Positions 12,601 to 22,948 of a DNA stretch of 64,000 nt are shown here, piece after piece (position 1 is the stretch's first letter; every line of letters starts with the position of its first letter). Made by a program: the position numbers and the translations under genes. The notes below the pieces were generated by a model. The model worked only from the letters and a program-made list of their open reading frames with translations. It was not told the DNA's origin and did no database searches. The DNA is from Owenia fusiformis (lineage: Eukaryota; Annelida; Polychaeta; Sabellida; Oweniidae): the NCBI GenBank assembly GCA_903813345.2, contig CAIIXF020000010.1, positions 16,565,181 through 16,629,180 on the forward strand. The letters run 5' to 3'.

Positions 12601-15600
12601 TTGTCTGTTATATCAAAATTCAGTCTTTTCAATTCATGAACATTTTGTGATAATAATTTCATGGGGGTGAAACCTGTATAATACAGCTCCAGATTCTATC
12701 TGGATCTATCTACCTGGTATGAACTTAACATACTGCCAGTAGTGACTGGTAATAGGTGAGCTGTAAATATTGGATTTATGTAGCATACAAGATCCTCATG
12801 TCTAACATCATCCATTTTTCATTGAGCCCTAGGCTTCAAGCCCTCAATATTTTAATTATGAATACACATTTAAAGATAAAAAGACCCCTTAATCTTCGGC
12901 TGCATTTTTGAACATGATTTTTTGACCGTGAGCAAGATTTAAATCCTAAAAATGAGCTAAATTGTATAAATACTGAATGATACTCGCTGCTAAAACAGCT
13001 TAAATATTACGCAGACATATCAAATTCACTTGCTCCATGGCTATACAAAAATACACCCCTAGTCTTAGTTGTCTCTTAAGCTCCTTTCTTTATTACATGA
13101 TTTGTGCTTTCTTTGCTTCATTATGTTTTTGTCTTGACTGAAAAAATACACTAGTATACCGTATTTTGTTTGGGAGTAAGAATTAGCTCGTAAAGCTACT
13201 GTACAATACGTAGCAATTATACAAACACTTATACATGTACAATACACACCTTTCACTTCATGGTGCTTTATTTACTATGTAGGTCATCCTATGAGGACGT
13301 CATCTCCCAACTCATCAGTACAAAGCAGTAGTGGCCAAAGTGTAGGGTCGCATGTACAGCGTAATGAGAACACCAGCAGTGGTCATGGTATAGGGGGACC
13401 CCATGGTGCACATAGACCTTCCAGTTACCCGTCCTCAAAGAAGTCTGACGTAACCAGTATGCCTTTTAGGTAAGATCATCAATTTAGTTAAGTGCAAGCA
13501 TAGCAGTGAATGAGTACATGTAGTTCCAGTCAATATGTGTTCCACCTTAGTGTAGAACTTGGAGATTAATCAGTGATCTCCCCAGGATTTTTTCTCAGGC
13601 GGGTGCAAAATTCTCAATTTCACAATTTAGACCAAAAATGGTCAAAATATGCCAATTTTCATGATTTTTTCTCTCATTTTCAAGTGGGTGCAAATGGATT
13701 TTCAGGTGGATGCAAGCCCATTTTCAAAATCTCAGGTGGGTGCTGCCCCCAAGTCAGTTGCATTCAGATTCAACAGGTTACTGTGACTGTAATTTCAGGG
13801 ACTGTGTCATGTACTGTTGTTACAGCAGGGATCTTAGTATTTACCATTGTTATTTCAGGGACCGTGTCATCCATCTGTTGGCTTTGAGGTCATACAGAAG
13901 GCCTGAATTGCTAGCTAGGCTACATAGAGGTAATTCAGCTCATGTTATACATCTAAACACTATCTAGACCCCATTCTACTTTACTTGTGCTATCATTGGC
14001 TAAAGGAGGGGCACTAAATTGTGTAATCCCTCACATTATAATAGCTATGGTACCACTTACAAGCCCATGGTGTGATGAGGTTTTGTTGGTACCTGTGATA
14101 CATTCATCTTCTCATTCATGTCATTTTAAATCCCTCTTGTATGTCCTTAAATATCAATAAACAGTTTTACTGCTGTTTATATCATTATAAACACTGTAAA
14201 TGGTAAAAACTGAAGTGGGATACTACTTGATACCCCGCAGATGGAACACATTTAAAAAGTCCCTAATCCATTGACTTCATGTTTATAAACCTCCTAAGTG
14301 GAAATCTTTACACCCCACAAATGAAACACATTTAAAAAGTCCCTAATCCATTGACTTCATGTTTATAAACCTCCTAAGTGGAAATCTTTACACCCCACAA
14401 ATGAAACACATTTAAAAAGTCCCTCATCCATTAACTTCATGTTTATAAACCTCCTAAGTCTCTCTGTGGTCCCAGAGGTGTTTCATTTATACATGTTTTA
14501 CTTCATTTATCATTTATACATGTTTATATACAAGTATGATACTTGTGATTGTAGATGGTATCAGGGACAGAGATAGAAATGCAGTGGATAGTGTATTAAA
14601 TTCAGTCGCAAGCCTGAACACTCGAGACAACTCCTACAGCCTAAGTCGCAGTCTCTACCAATCAGATGTCAAACAGGACTGGCCTTTTTACACTGAAATA
14701 GACAAACAGCTGCTTAAAAGGTAGTTCCCTGGCCCTAGCAGTACCATTTTTGATGTGTGTCAAAATAGTGTGATGATACGATTAAAAGTTAAATATGTTG
14801 CAGAAAATGAAAAGTTAACAGATTTAATTATCAGATATTGCATGCAGCTGTAGTTCTGTACAATAATGTTGACATTAAAAAAATATGTGTTTGCACATTG
14901 TTTCAATATTTATCTATGAGTAATTTCGTGATTTGTTTTTGTTTCAAGGCGGTTGAAGGACCTGGCCAAGAAATCTGATTCTCCCGCCCCCTCCCCTACA
15001 GCAAGTACTGGTAGCTGTAGCCCAGTCAAGGTGGAGTCAAGTCAAGTTCCTAGTCAAGTGAGTAAAACACCTATTCAATAATAGATTTACAACAGTCAAG
15101 GTGGAGTCAAGTCAAGTTCCCCGTCAAGTGAGTAAAACACCTATTCAATAATACATTTACAACAGTCAAGGTGGAGTCAAGTCAAGTTCCTAGTCAAGTG
15201 AGTAAAACACCTATTCAATAATACATTTAAAACAGTCAAGGTGGAGTCAAGTCAAGTTCCTAGTCAAGTGAGTAAAACACCTATTCAATAATACATTTAC
15301 AACAGTCAAGGTGGAGTCAAGTCAAGTTCCTAGTCAAGTGAGTAAAACACCTATTCAATAATACATTTACAACAGTCAAGGTGGAGTCAAGTCAAGTTCC
15401 TAGTCAAGTGAGTAAAACACCTATTCAGTAATACATTTACAACAGTCAAGGTGGAGTCAAGTCAAGTTCCTAGTCAAGTGAGTAAAACACCTATTCAATA
15501 ATACATTTACAACAGTCAAGGTGGAGTCAAGTCAAGTTCCAAGTCAAGTGAGTAAAACACCTATTCAATAATACATTTACAAACCTACTTTAACACAAAT

Positions 15601-17900
15601 GTTGTGATCTCACCCTTGGTGATAAGGTAGTCTTGTGATCTTTACACCCCCCCCCCCTGTAATTGTGGGGTTCTTAACATAAGAACTTGATGATTCTTAG
15701 AGAGATCTTTATAAGTAAATTCATAGATGTAAGGGATTGACACATTGACTAGAAAGATCTACAAATTACCATGAACATGAAAGTTTATAGACAAGAGAAC
15801 ATGAAATTAAATCACAAACCTGTGACTTAAGTTGGTAATAAAGAAATGTTATTGTGTGGATTGTGCACAGATTAGAATTAGTACAAGTTTATTGCTCCTG
15901 AATATATTATCAGTTTAAACTCTCCCATATTAAGCAGCTGTTCCAATGTTAAACCACCCATGAAAAAATACAATAAGAGTTGTTAAGCGATGCATTAAAC
16001 TATGTAAATAAGATTTTGTCAATAAAAGTTATATTTAAACCATTAAACAGCTATGACATTTTTGGCCTAATTCCAATAAATGGTCATGTAAGTGTAGAAG
16101 AGAGGCTGAGTTGGTCAACCTGAGTATACTAATGTGCTGAAGAAGTAACACATGACCTATGTGCCTCAAATGCCCATATATGGTCAAATATATTATATGT
16201 GATGTGCATTGTAAAAGCGCAGCTAAAATGGTCAATCCGAGTACACCAATGTGCCTAAGAAGCAGCCTGTAGTCCTTGTGCCTCCAATGTCCATATATGG
16301 TCAAATACATTATATGTGATGTGTATTGTAGAAGCGCAGCTATAATGGTCAGTCCGAGTACACCAATGTGCCAAAGAAGCAGCGTGTAGCCCATGTGCCT
16401 CCAATTCCCATATATGATCAAATATATTATATGTGATGTGTATTGTAGAAGCCCAACTATAATGGTCAGTCTGACTACACCAATGTGCCTGAGAAGCAGC
16501 GTGTAGCCCATGTGCCTCCAATGCCCATATATGGTAAAATATATTACATTTGATGTGTATTGTAGAAGCGCAGCTATAATGGTCAGTCCGAGTACACCAA
16601 TGTGCCTAAGAAGCAGCGTGTATCCCATCTGCCTCAAATGCCCATATATGGTCAAAAATATTATATGTGATGTGTATTGTAGAAGCGCAGCTATAATGGT
16701 CAGTCCGAGTACACCAATGTGCCTAAGAAGCAGCGTGTAGCCCATGTGCCTCCAATGCCACTGAACACTCATAACAACAATAACGTGCCAGAGAACCATA
16801 ACCCGCCTGTCAAACCTGCAGACACCAACAAACCTGCCAGGCAAGAGGGCAAGAAAGACTGGCTGAAAGAGAGTGAGAAATATGCTGCATCTTCAACTTC
16901 AGAAACCCCGGACTACATTAGGTATTTTTGAGCCACTATTCAATAACTTTAGTAACACTTAAATTCACGCAGTTACACTTTCGTCATTGAAATCAATTTT
17001 GCTTTATATATGTGTATTTGAATTTTAAGTTTACATGTATACATACAGTGATATTTAACATTAAATAATTCCCTCTTAAATTAATTTTATTAATAGGGAG
17101 TTTAAGCTTGCAATGTTTTTCAAAATCTAAACGTAAACGGAAAATACTTAAACGATGCATTTGTAGGGGTGATTGGTCATATTTATTAGTTGGCATTTTG
17201 AATTTATATGCCAGCTTAAACTCCCTATTGTCTTATGGCATCACAAAAAAGTTTTTAGCGGCCTAGAAGCAATAATTTTACTTCTAAAATTTCACAAATC
17301 AATACTTCCAGTAATTATACTGCAATTTCCACTGGGGATCAACGTCAAAAGTACAAGATGGTCTTCAACAAAGAGTATGAGGAGTATATGAGAATGCATG
17401 AAAATATCGCTAAAATTGTTAAGAAGTTTGGTGATTTTGAACAGCGACTGAAAAAATATGAAGAAGGAACAGAAGATTATGAAGTAAGGCCAAGCAAGAA
17501 TTTTATATGTTTTACAGCAATAATATTCAAATCGTAATGTAATGCAAGGCCAAGTATGAAATTGGTTGTTTCACGCAAGTTTTCATATTTAAAAGAATTG
17601 TTATTCAAATGTTTGAAAGATCTTACGAGTTGAAGAATTTAATAGAATCCAAATTTTAAATGTTGAAAATGAATAATAATTTTTTGATAATGTTTCTCAA
17701 TATCATATAAAATATGAATATTGTTTTGTATTTAATTGCAGCGTATAAAGAAGCAGATCTTACATGAATACCACCTGAATAAGAAAGACCCTAAATATAT
17801 TGAGCAAAAAAAGCGCCACGATTTCCTGCATAAAAAACTTGGCTATATAAAGAAACTAATATTAGAGTATGATCAACGTGAGATGTATGAAAACTCTTAG
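6611..17900 (+). CDS. ELL: RNA polymerase II elongation factor ELL, 5' end outside window
   Basis: ELL raises the elongation rate of RNA polymerase II and is a subunit of the super and little elongation complexes in the nucleus. Ten exons with consistent gt/ag junctions and phases are visible: 6611-6780, 7822-7944, 8796-8947, 13283-13469, 13859-13929, 14555-14720, 14949-15057, 16683-16921, 17312-17483 and 17742-17900 (stop). They encode 515 residues. The early exons show the ELL N-terminal domain ([19 protein letters not shown]) and the block [20 protein letters not shown]. The last two exons give the C-terminal occludin/ELL domain ([28 protein letters not shown]). Vertebrate ELL and ELL2 have about 620-640 residues; the first roughly 50 residues are missing here because their exon(s) lie upstream. 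The exon starting 6611 is in phase 0. Several splice junctions have been tandemly duplicated (see findings). Confidence 0.95.
7533..7648 (+). repeat. Dispersed short repeat, copy 1
   Basis: This copy contains 'ccaccatcagaagtggtaa', a middle part with 'ggttggtgttcggc', and the right end 'ggcaggttgtgccattttgc'. At least five other copies occur in the window (about 12295, 28470 reversed, 49120, 51790, 56367). The consensus is about 120 bp, with 'caccacc' near the left and 'ggtggtg' near the right. Whether it is a SINE tail or a MITE cannot be told from one window. Confidence 0.65.
7760..7837 (+). repeat. 39-bp tandem duplication across an ELL 3' splice site
   Basis: Copy A is 7760-7798 and copy B 7799-7837, with 37 of 39 bases identical. 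Each carries the intron end 'actatattttag' plus the first 16 bases of the exon, which encode YNDLK. The annotated exon starts at 7822 in copy B. Copy A offers a second acceptor, with its exon starting at 7783. Using it would add 39 nt (13 codons) in frame, with no stop. Confidence 0.9.
9170..9515. repeat. Degenerate (ATCC)n microsatellite
   Basis: This is a run of catccatc/cattcatc units with interruptions. It opens all frames and produces a spurious protein-like H-P-S-I repeat on the + strand. It sits in the large ELL intron. Confidence 0.95.
11302..11490. mobile_element. Short TIR element, family with 13571 copy
   Basis: The left end reads 'cactgttctcaaaaggattt'. The right end reads 'ctggggagatcactg', which is the reverse complement of the left end of the related copy at 13571 ('cagtgatctccccag'). 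Both copies contain 'gtgcaaaattctca', 'ttttcaagtgggtgcaa' and 'aaaatctcagg'. No transposase or clear target duplication is visible. Confidence 0.55.
12295..12392 (+). repeat. Dispersed short repeat, copy 2
   Basis: The right half is well preserved: 'gtgtctgtaacaaatggcag' followed by 'gtggtgacattttgcatg' and 'ttaatgcct'. The left part is decayed. It belongs to the family described at 7533. Confidence 0.7.
13571..13755. mobile_element. Short TIR element, second copy, probably right-truncated
   Basis: It starts 'cagtgatctccccaggattt' and runs through the same body as the 11302-11490 element ('gtgcaaaattctcaatttca', 'ttttcaagtgggtgcaa'). A second 'gtgcaa' block is repeated inside. The matching right end 'ggagatcactg' is not found. 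It lies about 100 bp before the ELL exon at 13859. Confidence 0.5.
13781..13870 (+). repeat. Shadow 3' splice site upstream of ELL exon 13859
   Basis: The acceptor and exon start 'tttcagggaccgtgtcat' (13853-13870) has a near-copy 60 bp upstream, 'tttcagggactgtgtcat' (13793-13810). A weaker 'cagcaggga' lies midway. If the upstream acceptor (exon start 13799) were used, 60 nt (20 codons) would be added in frame with no stop. The repeat is weaker than the other ELL junction duplications. Confidence 0.6.
14235..14460. repeat. 80-bp tandem repeat x3 in ELL intron
   Basis: The word 'tttaaaaagtccct' falls at 14251, 14331 and 14411, an exact 80-bp period. Units share 'catgtttataaacctcctaa' and 'ctttacaccccac'. 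The array ends about 95 bp before the exon at 14555 and does not include the splice site itself. Confidence 0.9.
15023..15580 (+). repeat. 70-bp tandem array x8 spanning an ELL 5' splice site
   Basis: The unit contains the last 32 coding bases of the exon ending at 15057, the donor gtgagt, and about 30 bases of intron. Donors recur every 70 bp at 15058, 15128, 15198, 15268, 15338, 15408, 15478 and 15548. From the second unit on, each coding-derived block is preceded by 'tttacaacag' or a close variant, so each looks like a 32-nt mini-exon with its own ag and gt. Copies are almost identical, so the expansion is recent. Confidence 0.95.
16098..16760 (+). repeat. 117-bp tandem array x6 spanning an ELL 3' splice site
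   Basis: Copies of the intron end plus exon start ('gtag' then 'aagcgcagctataatgg') begin at 16098, 16215, 16332, 16449, 16566 and 16683, with an exact 117-bp period. The last is the true exon start. Each earlier copy holds about 74 nt of exon-like sequence before turning into 'catatatggtcaaa' intron. Copy 2 has lost the ag (gtaa), and copy 1 is the most diverged. The antisense strand happens to stay open for about 269 codons (16035-16844), a repeat artefact. Confidence 0.93.
17093..17228. mobile_element. Small palindromic MITE in ELL intron
   Basis: The ends 'atagggagtttaagct' and 'agcttaaactccctat' are perfect inverted repeats around a 100-bp core. The element lies in the intron between exons 16683-16921 and 17312-17483. 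No coding capacity and no certain target duplication. Confidence 0.65.
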
Positions 17901-18736
17901 CATTTGCCTAACCAGAGTTTTAGATAGAAGAATGGATGGATGAACATATACTAGATGTTTTCTCTTGATTGTTTAAAATATGAGATCTGAGATACAAGAC
18001 TGTTCCACTTTTTCCAAAGGAACTTAAACGACACTACATACGATCAAATAATCAAGGGAAAATGTTGGGTAATCACATAGTGCAATGGACTATCGACCAA
18101 CTACGCCATCTTTCATTGAAAGCCACCACTAAACTACAAATCGTTCTTCATGTTTTTTTCAACTTATCATTATCATCGAGCGTTTTGTATCATCGTTTAT
18201 CATTTTGTTGTGTGTCATCTAGACTTTTGTAACATCTAAAGTCATAATTCTTTAGCCAAGTTGACCTCCATTCTGATACTGATGGTTGACCTTGGTTAGA
18301 ACTAAAATTTATCCCACCAAAACCAGAATTTATTTTCTTATCCTTACATCTGCTGTAATTTTGTTCAATGTTTACTTAAATCTCGATTTTTAAATCCCAT
18401 TTTAAAAATACATGTAGATTTCATTATCGAGAAATGTGCTCGCTCAGCATGGATTGACTGCTGTGCAAGAAGGTTTAGACTGACTGTTTTTCCTTTCTCA
18501 TTGTACGCTCTTCACCGTGAGGAAGTAAAAATGCTATCTAACCGTTTTAGTCACCTTATTCAACTGAAACCGAATTTTGCTTTAACTGAAATTGAATTTT
18601 GCTTCAAAACAGTGCACTACAACATTACAAAAGGTTAATATTAACTTCATTATGAAGTGTAACTATTTTCAACTTCAAAGCGATACAATGGATTTTTGTT
18701 TTATGAGTTTCTTTTAAGTCATCCTCCTAAGCAGGT

Positions 18737-18942
18737 ATCCAGAATCCGTACCTCCTTCTTCCCCCCTGCAATAACCAATTTGGAAGCGCCCGATTAAACT
18801 GAATCACGTGATCTAATTATGCGCAATGATTTATACATGATTTCTGTCGCAGTGTTGCGACAGCCAATCAGATTGCGAGTTCTTATCTGGGAAATGCTAA
18901 CTGCTTATCGCAGGGGGTAAAAAGAAAGAATATATTCTGGAT
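18737..18942. mobile_element. Hairpin MITE, about 206 bp
   Basis: The ends are 'atccagaat' and 'attctggat'. The inner arms pair 'cccccctgcaataa' with 'ttatcgcagggggt'. A second small palindrome, 'gtcgcagtgttgcgac', sits inside. No transposase. Confidence 0.6.
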
Positions 18943-19742
18943 TTTGAAGCCATGTGATCGGAGGATGCTTTTAAGTGGGGTGAGAGTCAACTACATTCAT
19001 ATTTGGCTGAAGATATCATTCCATTCCATTACATGTTAATTGTTTGGAGTTTAGAAAAACTCCCATAAAGATTGAATACTGAATGCCATATTGGTGTGGT
19101 TGCCAATCGGTGAATTTTAAATGAAGGTAAATATCTGTTAACTGTGACATATAAGTTTGCAGCACATTAAGATTGGCAGCACAATTAGGCTGGCAGCACA
19201 GTTAAGCAGTAGTTTTAGTGGTAAACTATATTGGCTGATGGAGTCATTTCTTGGCTCGCTAACATGAAGATGGCTAGTATTATATTATACAGTATATAGA
19301 CTGGTATGATCTGTTAACATAACGATTAGAAAATAAATATTTCATTTGAATTGTTTTATAAACTGACACATGCAAGGGTATGCCATATATGGTGTGATAG
19401 TGATCTTCACTCAATAAAGGATTAGAGTTCTGTACATATTCACTATTATAGTAGTGCGTTCTTAGGGAGCATGTATTGTATTGTGTCCCTGTGTGCCTAG
19501 ATCCTCCTGGCCACTAGTACATAGACATGCATCTACTCTAGGCATTGGTTCACTTGTTAACGGAGTTTGAATGCCATTTAAGCACGCAGCATATGTCCTC
19601 AGATAATTCTGCCATTGAGGCATATGTCTTTGGCATTTCAATCACAGATTTATCAGTATCACAAGTGTTCCTAACACAATCCTCTCAAATCTGACATATT
19701 TAATAATATCCGCAAAAATGCTAATCTTATGCATTTGTCGTA

Positions 19743-20283
19743 CATGGTGAGCCAAAAGAATGTGACCCAAACAAAGTATGTTAATAACTCAGTCATTCAT
19801 CATGGGTTAAAAGTTGTTTAATGTTCTTTCATTCTACAAAGTTTAATAGGTCTAACCACAATGGTCACAGTTAAATGGCCATTAGCAAGACGCCCTCCAA
19901 ATGGCAAAAACAGGCCACACTCACTGGACATGAAACACCTCAGATTTTAATCGGTGGGGTAAATGTCTACACTAACAACCCTTGAAACACTGGAACAAGA
20001 GATGAGAAGGAAGATGTGAGCCATTACACAGGTTGTCTGTGCTCGTGTAGTGAACAACTGAGCCCGAAATGTTCAAGTTAGCCTCCAGACTCGACGCCAT
20101 CATTATGTAGCATATTTTGTGAAATGGCTATAAAATCACGACCATTAAGGATAGACCAATAAGACTAAGTTAGTAGAATAAATGAACAGTGAACAAGGTT
20201 TGATTTTTAGATATGGCCTCAAACTCATGTTGAATGTCTGAGCTATGGAGATTTGTTTGCGTTACCTTTTTCGGCTCACCCTG
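19743..20283. mobile_element. Internally deleted mariner-like element, copy 1
   Basis: TA dinucleotides flank TIRs 'catggtgagccaaaaga' and, right arm, 'cagggtgagccgaaaaagg'. It shares its body with the copy at 24005-24475. A stretch reading 'ccacactcactgga' corresponds to the PHSPD region of mariner transposases but is heavily decayed. The 541-bp length means most of the transposase is missing. Confidence 0.8.
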
Positions 20284-20883
20284 TATATCTTGCAAGTGTC
20301 AGTTTGTATCTCAGGATAGTAAACTTTTGGTCATCTTAATAATGCTTCCTCGATGTTGTAAGCATTTCTCAAAGAAATATGAATTTTGTTATTATTTTAA
20401 TGATTTGTAGAATGTCCCATTTTCTGATGTTTATTTGTGTAATTATTATATCTGTGAGGTCATTCATAAGTACACAGCCATTGAGCATTTTCGTTCATTG
20501 TGTAATTTAACTGTGGATATTCTGATATTTAACTGTTGAGTTAGTTCCCCATGAATACTGATCATATACAGACATCATATTTTGGCTACGATCGTAACTT
20601 ATGATTTTAACAAATCAAATGTCTTATTTTAGTTGAACAAAGAGAAATGATAAGTTACGCTAGTTCCAAAAACTAGATTTCATTGTCCTTAAGGAATTCA
20701 AATCTACTGTTAAGATCTAACTTAAGGCAAAATTATCAACATCTTAAACTCACTGGATATTCTTCAATGGATCTGTACAATGCTTCACATGGAGGCCACA
20801 TCTCAAAAATATTGAAAATTACTATTTGTAAATTTCAATTGTACTCTAAGCTATAGACATAGTTAGATTGTAAAAGACAATTT

Positions 20884-21700
20884 AAATGGACCCCAGATCA
20901 GTGAAATGGATTCCAGACCAGTGGAATGGATTCCAGATCAGTGGAATGGATTCCAGATCAGTAGAATGAATTCCAGATCAGTGAAATGGATTCCAGATCA
21001 CTGAAATGGATTCCAGATCAGTGGAATGGATTCCAGATCAGTGAAATGGATTCCAGATCAGTGAAATGGATTCCAGATCCGCGAAATGGACTCCAGATCA
21101 ATGATTTGGATTCCAGATCAGTGAAATGGACTCCAGATCAATGAAATGGATTCCACAACAGTGAAATGGACTCCAGATCAGTGAAATGGATTCCAGATCA
21201 GTGAAATGGATTCCAGATCAGTGAAATGGAATCCAGATCAGTGAAATGGAATCCAGATCAGTGAAATGGACTCCAGATCAATGAAATGGATTCCAGATCA
21301 GTGAAATGGATTCCAGATCAGTGAAATGCACCCTAGATCAGTGAAATGGATTCTAGATCAGTGAAATGGACTCCAGATCAGTGAAATGGATTCCAGATCA
21401 GTGAAATGGATTCCAGATCAGTGAAATGGATTCCAGATCAGTGAAATGGACTCCAGATCAATGATTTGGATTCCAGATCAGTGAAATGGATTCCAGATCA
21501 GTGAAATGGACTCCAGATCAATGAAATGGATTCCAGATCAGTGAAATGGACTCCAGATCAGTGACATGGATTCCAGATCAGTGAAATGGATTGCATATCA
21601 GTGAAATGGATTCCAGATCAGTGAAATGGATTCCAGATCAGTGAAATGCACCCCAGATCAGTGAAATGGATTCCAGATCAGTGAAATGGACTCCAGGTCA
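20884..21700. repeat. 20-bp minisatellite, about 41 units
   Basis: The consensus is 'gtgaaatggattccagatca', repeated in strict 20-bp register so that the same column recurs every unit. Variants (ggaatgg, ggactcc, gcacccc, gatttgg) recur in patterns, suggesting that blocks of several units have been copied together. Units are contiguous, with no spacers. Confidence 0.97.
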
Positions 21701-22918
21701 ACCTAACTCAACACTTCTGTTTTTCGTCAGATATTCCACTTCAGGGACTGAACAATCTGCCTCTACTGAATATTACCCATTAAGATGCACAAGAATTCCA
21801 AAACACCTTCTTTGTGAAGACTGTACTATAGTATGCATGTAATAGTTTAACAGACAGGATTCAAGATAATGAATAATGCTATTTGCCGCAGTATTGGAAT
21901 GGTCATAAGAAAGGGAGAAGTGTCAGAAATAAGGATAACATTACAGTGTTCTCAGATCGAATTCCATCATTTATTTCACATGAAACAACAAACAATAATG
22001 CAGTATGGAAGATCGAAAACTAACCTGTGAGAATGAATTGCTTATTTGAATTATAGACATTTTTAAATGGTTGTGTCCAGCATGAGAATAATTCAAAGCT
22101 GGCTTTCCCAGATATGATAATATCCATTTTGTTTACGAAGTACAAAGTACAATTTTCATCTCTGAAAAATAGCTCCAATTCATGGAGACAATCCTTTAAA
22201 CTCAGTTTGTAATAAAGTGAAAAGGTCTACACAATTATATTAAGCTTAACAGATGCACTACTACTGTAGATACAGTCTCCACGTAGAAGGTGTTAATTAA
22301 TTAAGCTCAAAATCTAGTTCAATAGATAAAATCAGGATAAGTTCATATTTGGTGTTTGATCTGTGAAAAAATGACAGGTCCCTAGGTTTATATTCTTAAT
22401 GATAAGTAAACGACTACATTGATTTCACACATGATTATTTACATTTGCATGATTATATTTGCTTAAAACAACATTTATTTTGTATTAGCAATGTAACAGT
22501 ATTAGTAGAGATGACAATGTGCTCAATTCAGATAGCTCATGCCAGTCTAATTCTTAGTTAACATGCAATTATTTATAAAAATTTACAAAAAAATCGCAAA
22601 ACAATGAAACAAAAATAAAAAGGAACAAATGCGTTATTATTTATGTACAGGACATGGCCAGATTGATCGAGAGATATTTGAATGAATTGTTGGATGACTA
22701 TTGAATTCCACGGAGGTTTCTTGAAGTGTCATTATTGGTGAATGAATGTACACCGTTTGTTTATGTTCAAAATAATATTGGAGTGTGAAAAAATCTGTTA
22801 TTTCATAATAATTAACTGGAAATATGATATAATTGTTAATAAAATTTGTTGAAAACATTTTTTTCTGGCCAATTAATGACACTTTAAGAAATCCCCTGAA
22901 TATGCTGCATTCCAAGGT

Positions 22919-22948
22919 GTTGTCATGGTGACCTGTTGTCATGGCAAC
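22919..22948. promoter_or_regulatory. Tandem pair of X-box (RFX-type) motifs
   Basis: Two matches to the X-box form GTNNYC-AT-RRNNAC lie 16 bp apart: gttgtcatggtgac at 22919-22932 and gttgtcatggcaac at 22935-22948. RFX factors bind such imperfect palindromes, often near ciliary genes. No gene start is recognised close by, so a function here is conjecture. Confidence 0.45.

Larger units (their letters stand above)
8948..13282 (+). other. ELL intron, repeat-bearing
   Basis: This 4.3-kb intron lies between exons 8796-8947 and 13283-13469. It contains the atcc microsatellite (9170-9515), a degenerate GC-patch relative of the 34-kb element (about 9945-10100, with a poly-G run), a stretch with 'caagatggctgctg' and 'aaaatggctgcc' (about 10490-10800), a short TIR element (11302-11490) and a dispersed repeat copy (about 12295-12392). 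No further exon was recognised. Confidence 0.6.

Noticed and set aside
16035-16844. 269-codon antisense frame with repeated membrane-like segments
   Set aside because: It is the reverse strand of the 117-bp array at an ELL acceptor; the period is divisible by three, so openness repeats by chance.
20884-21700. Regular repeats considered as a CRISPR array
   Set aside because: Units are contiguous with no spacers, and the DNA is from an animal genome.
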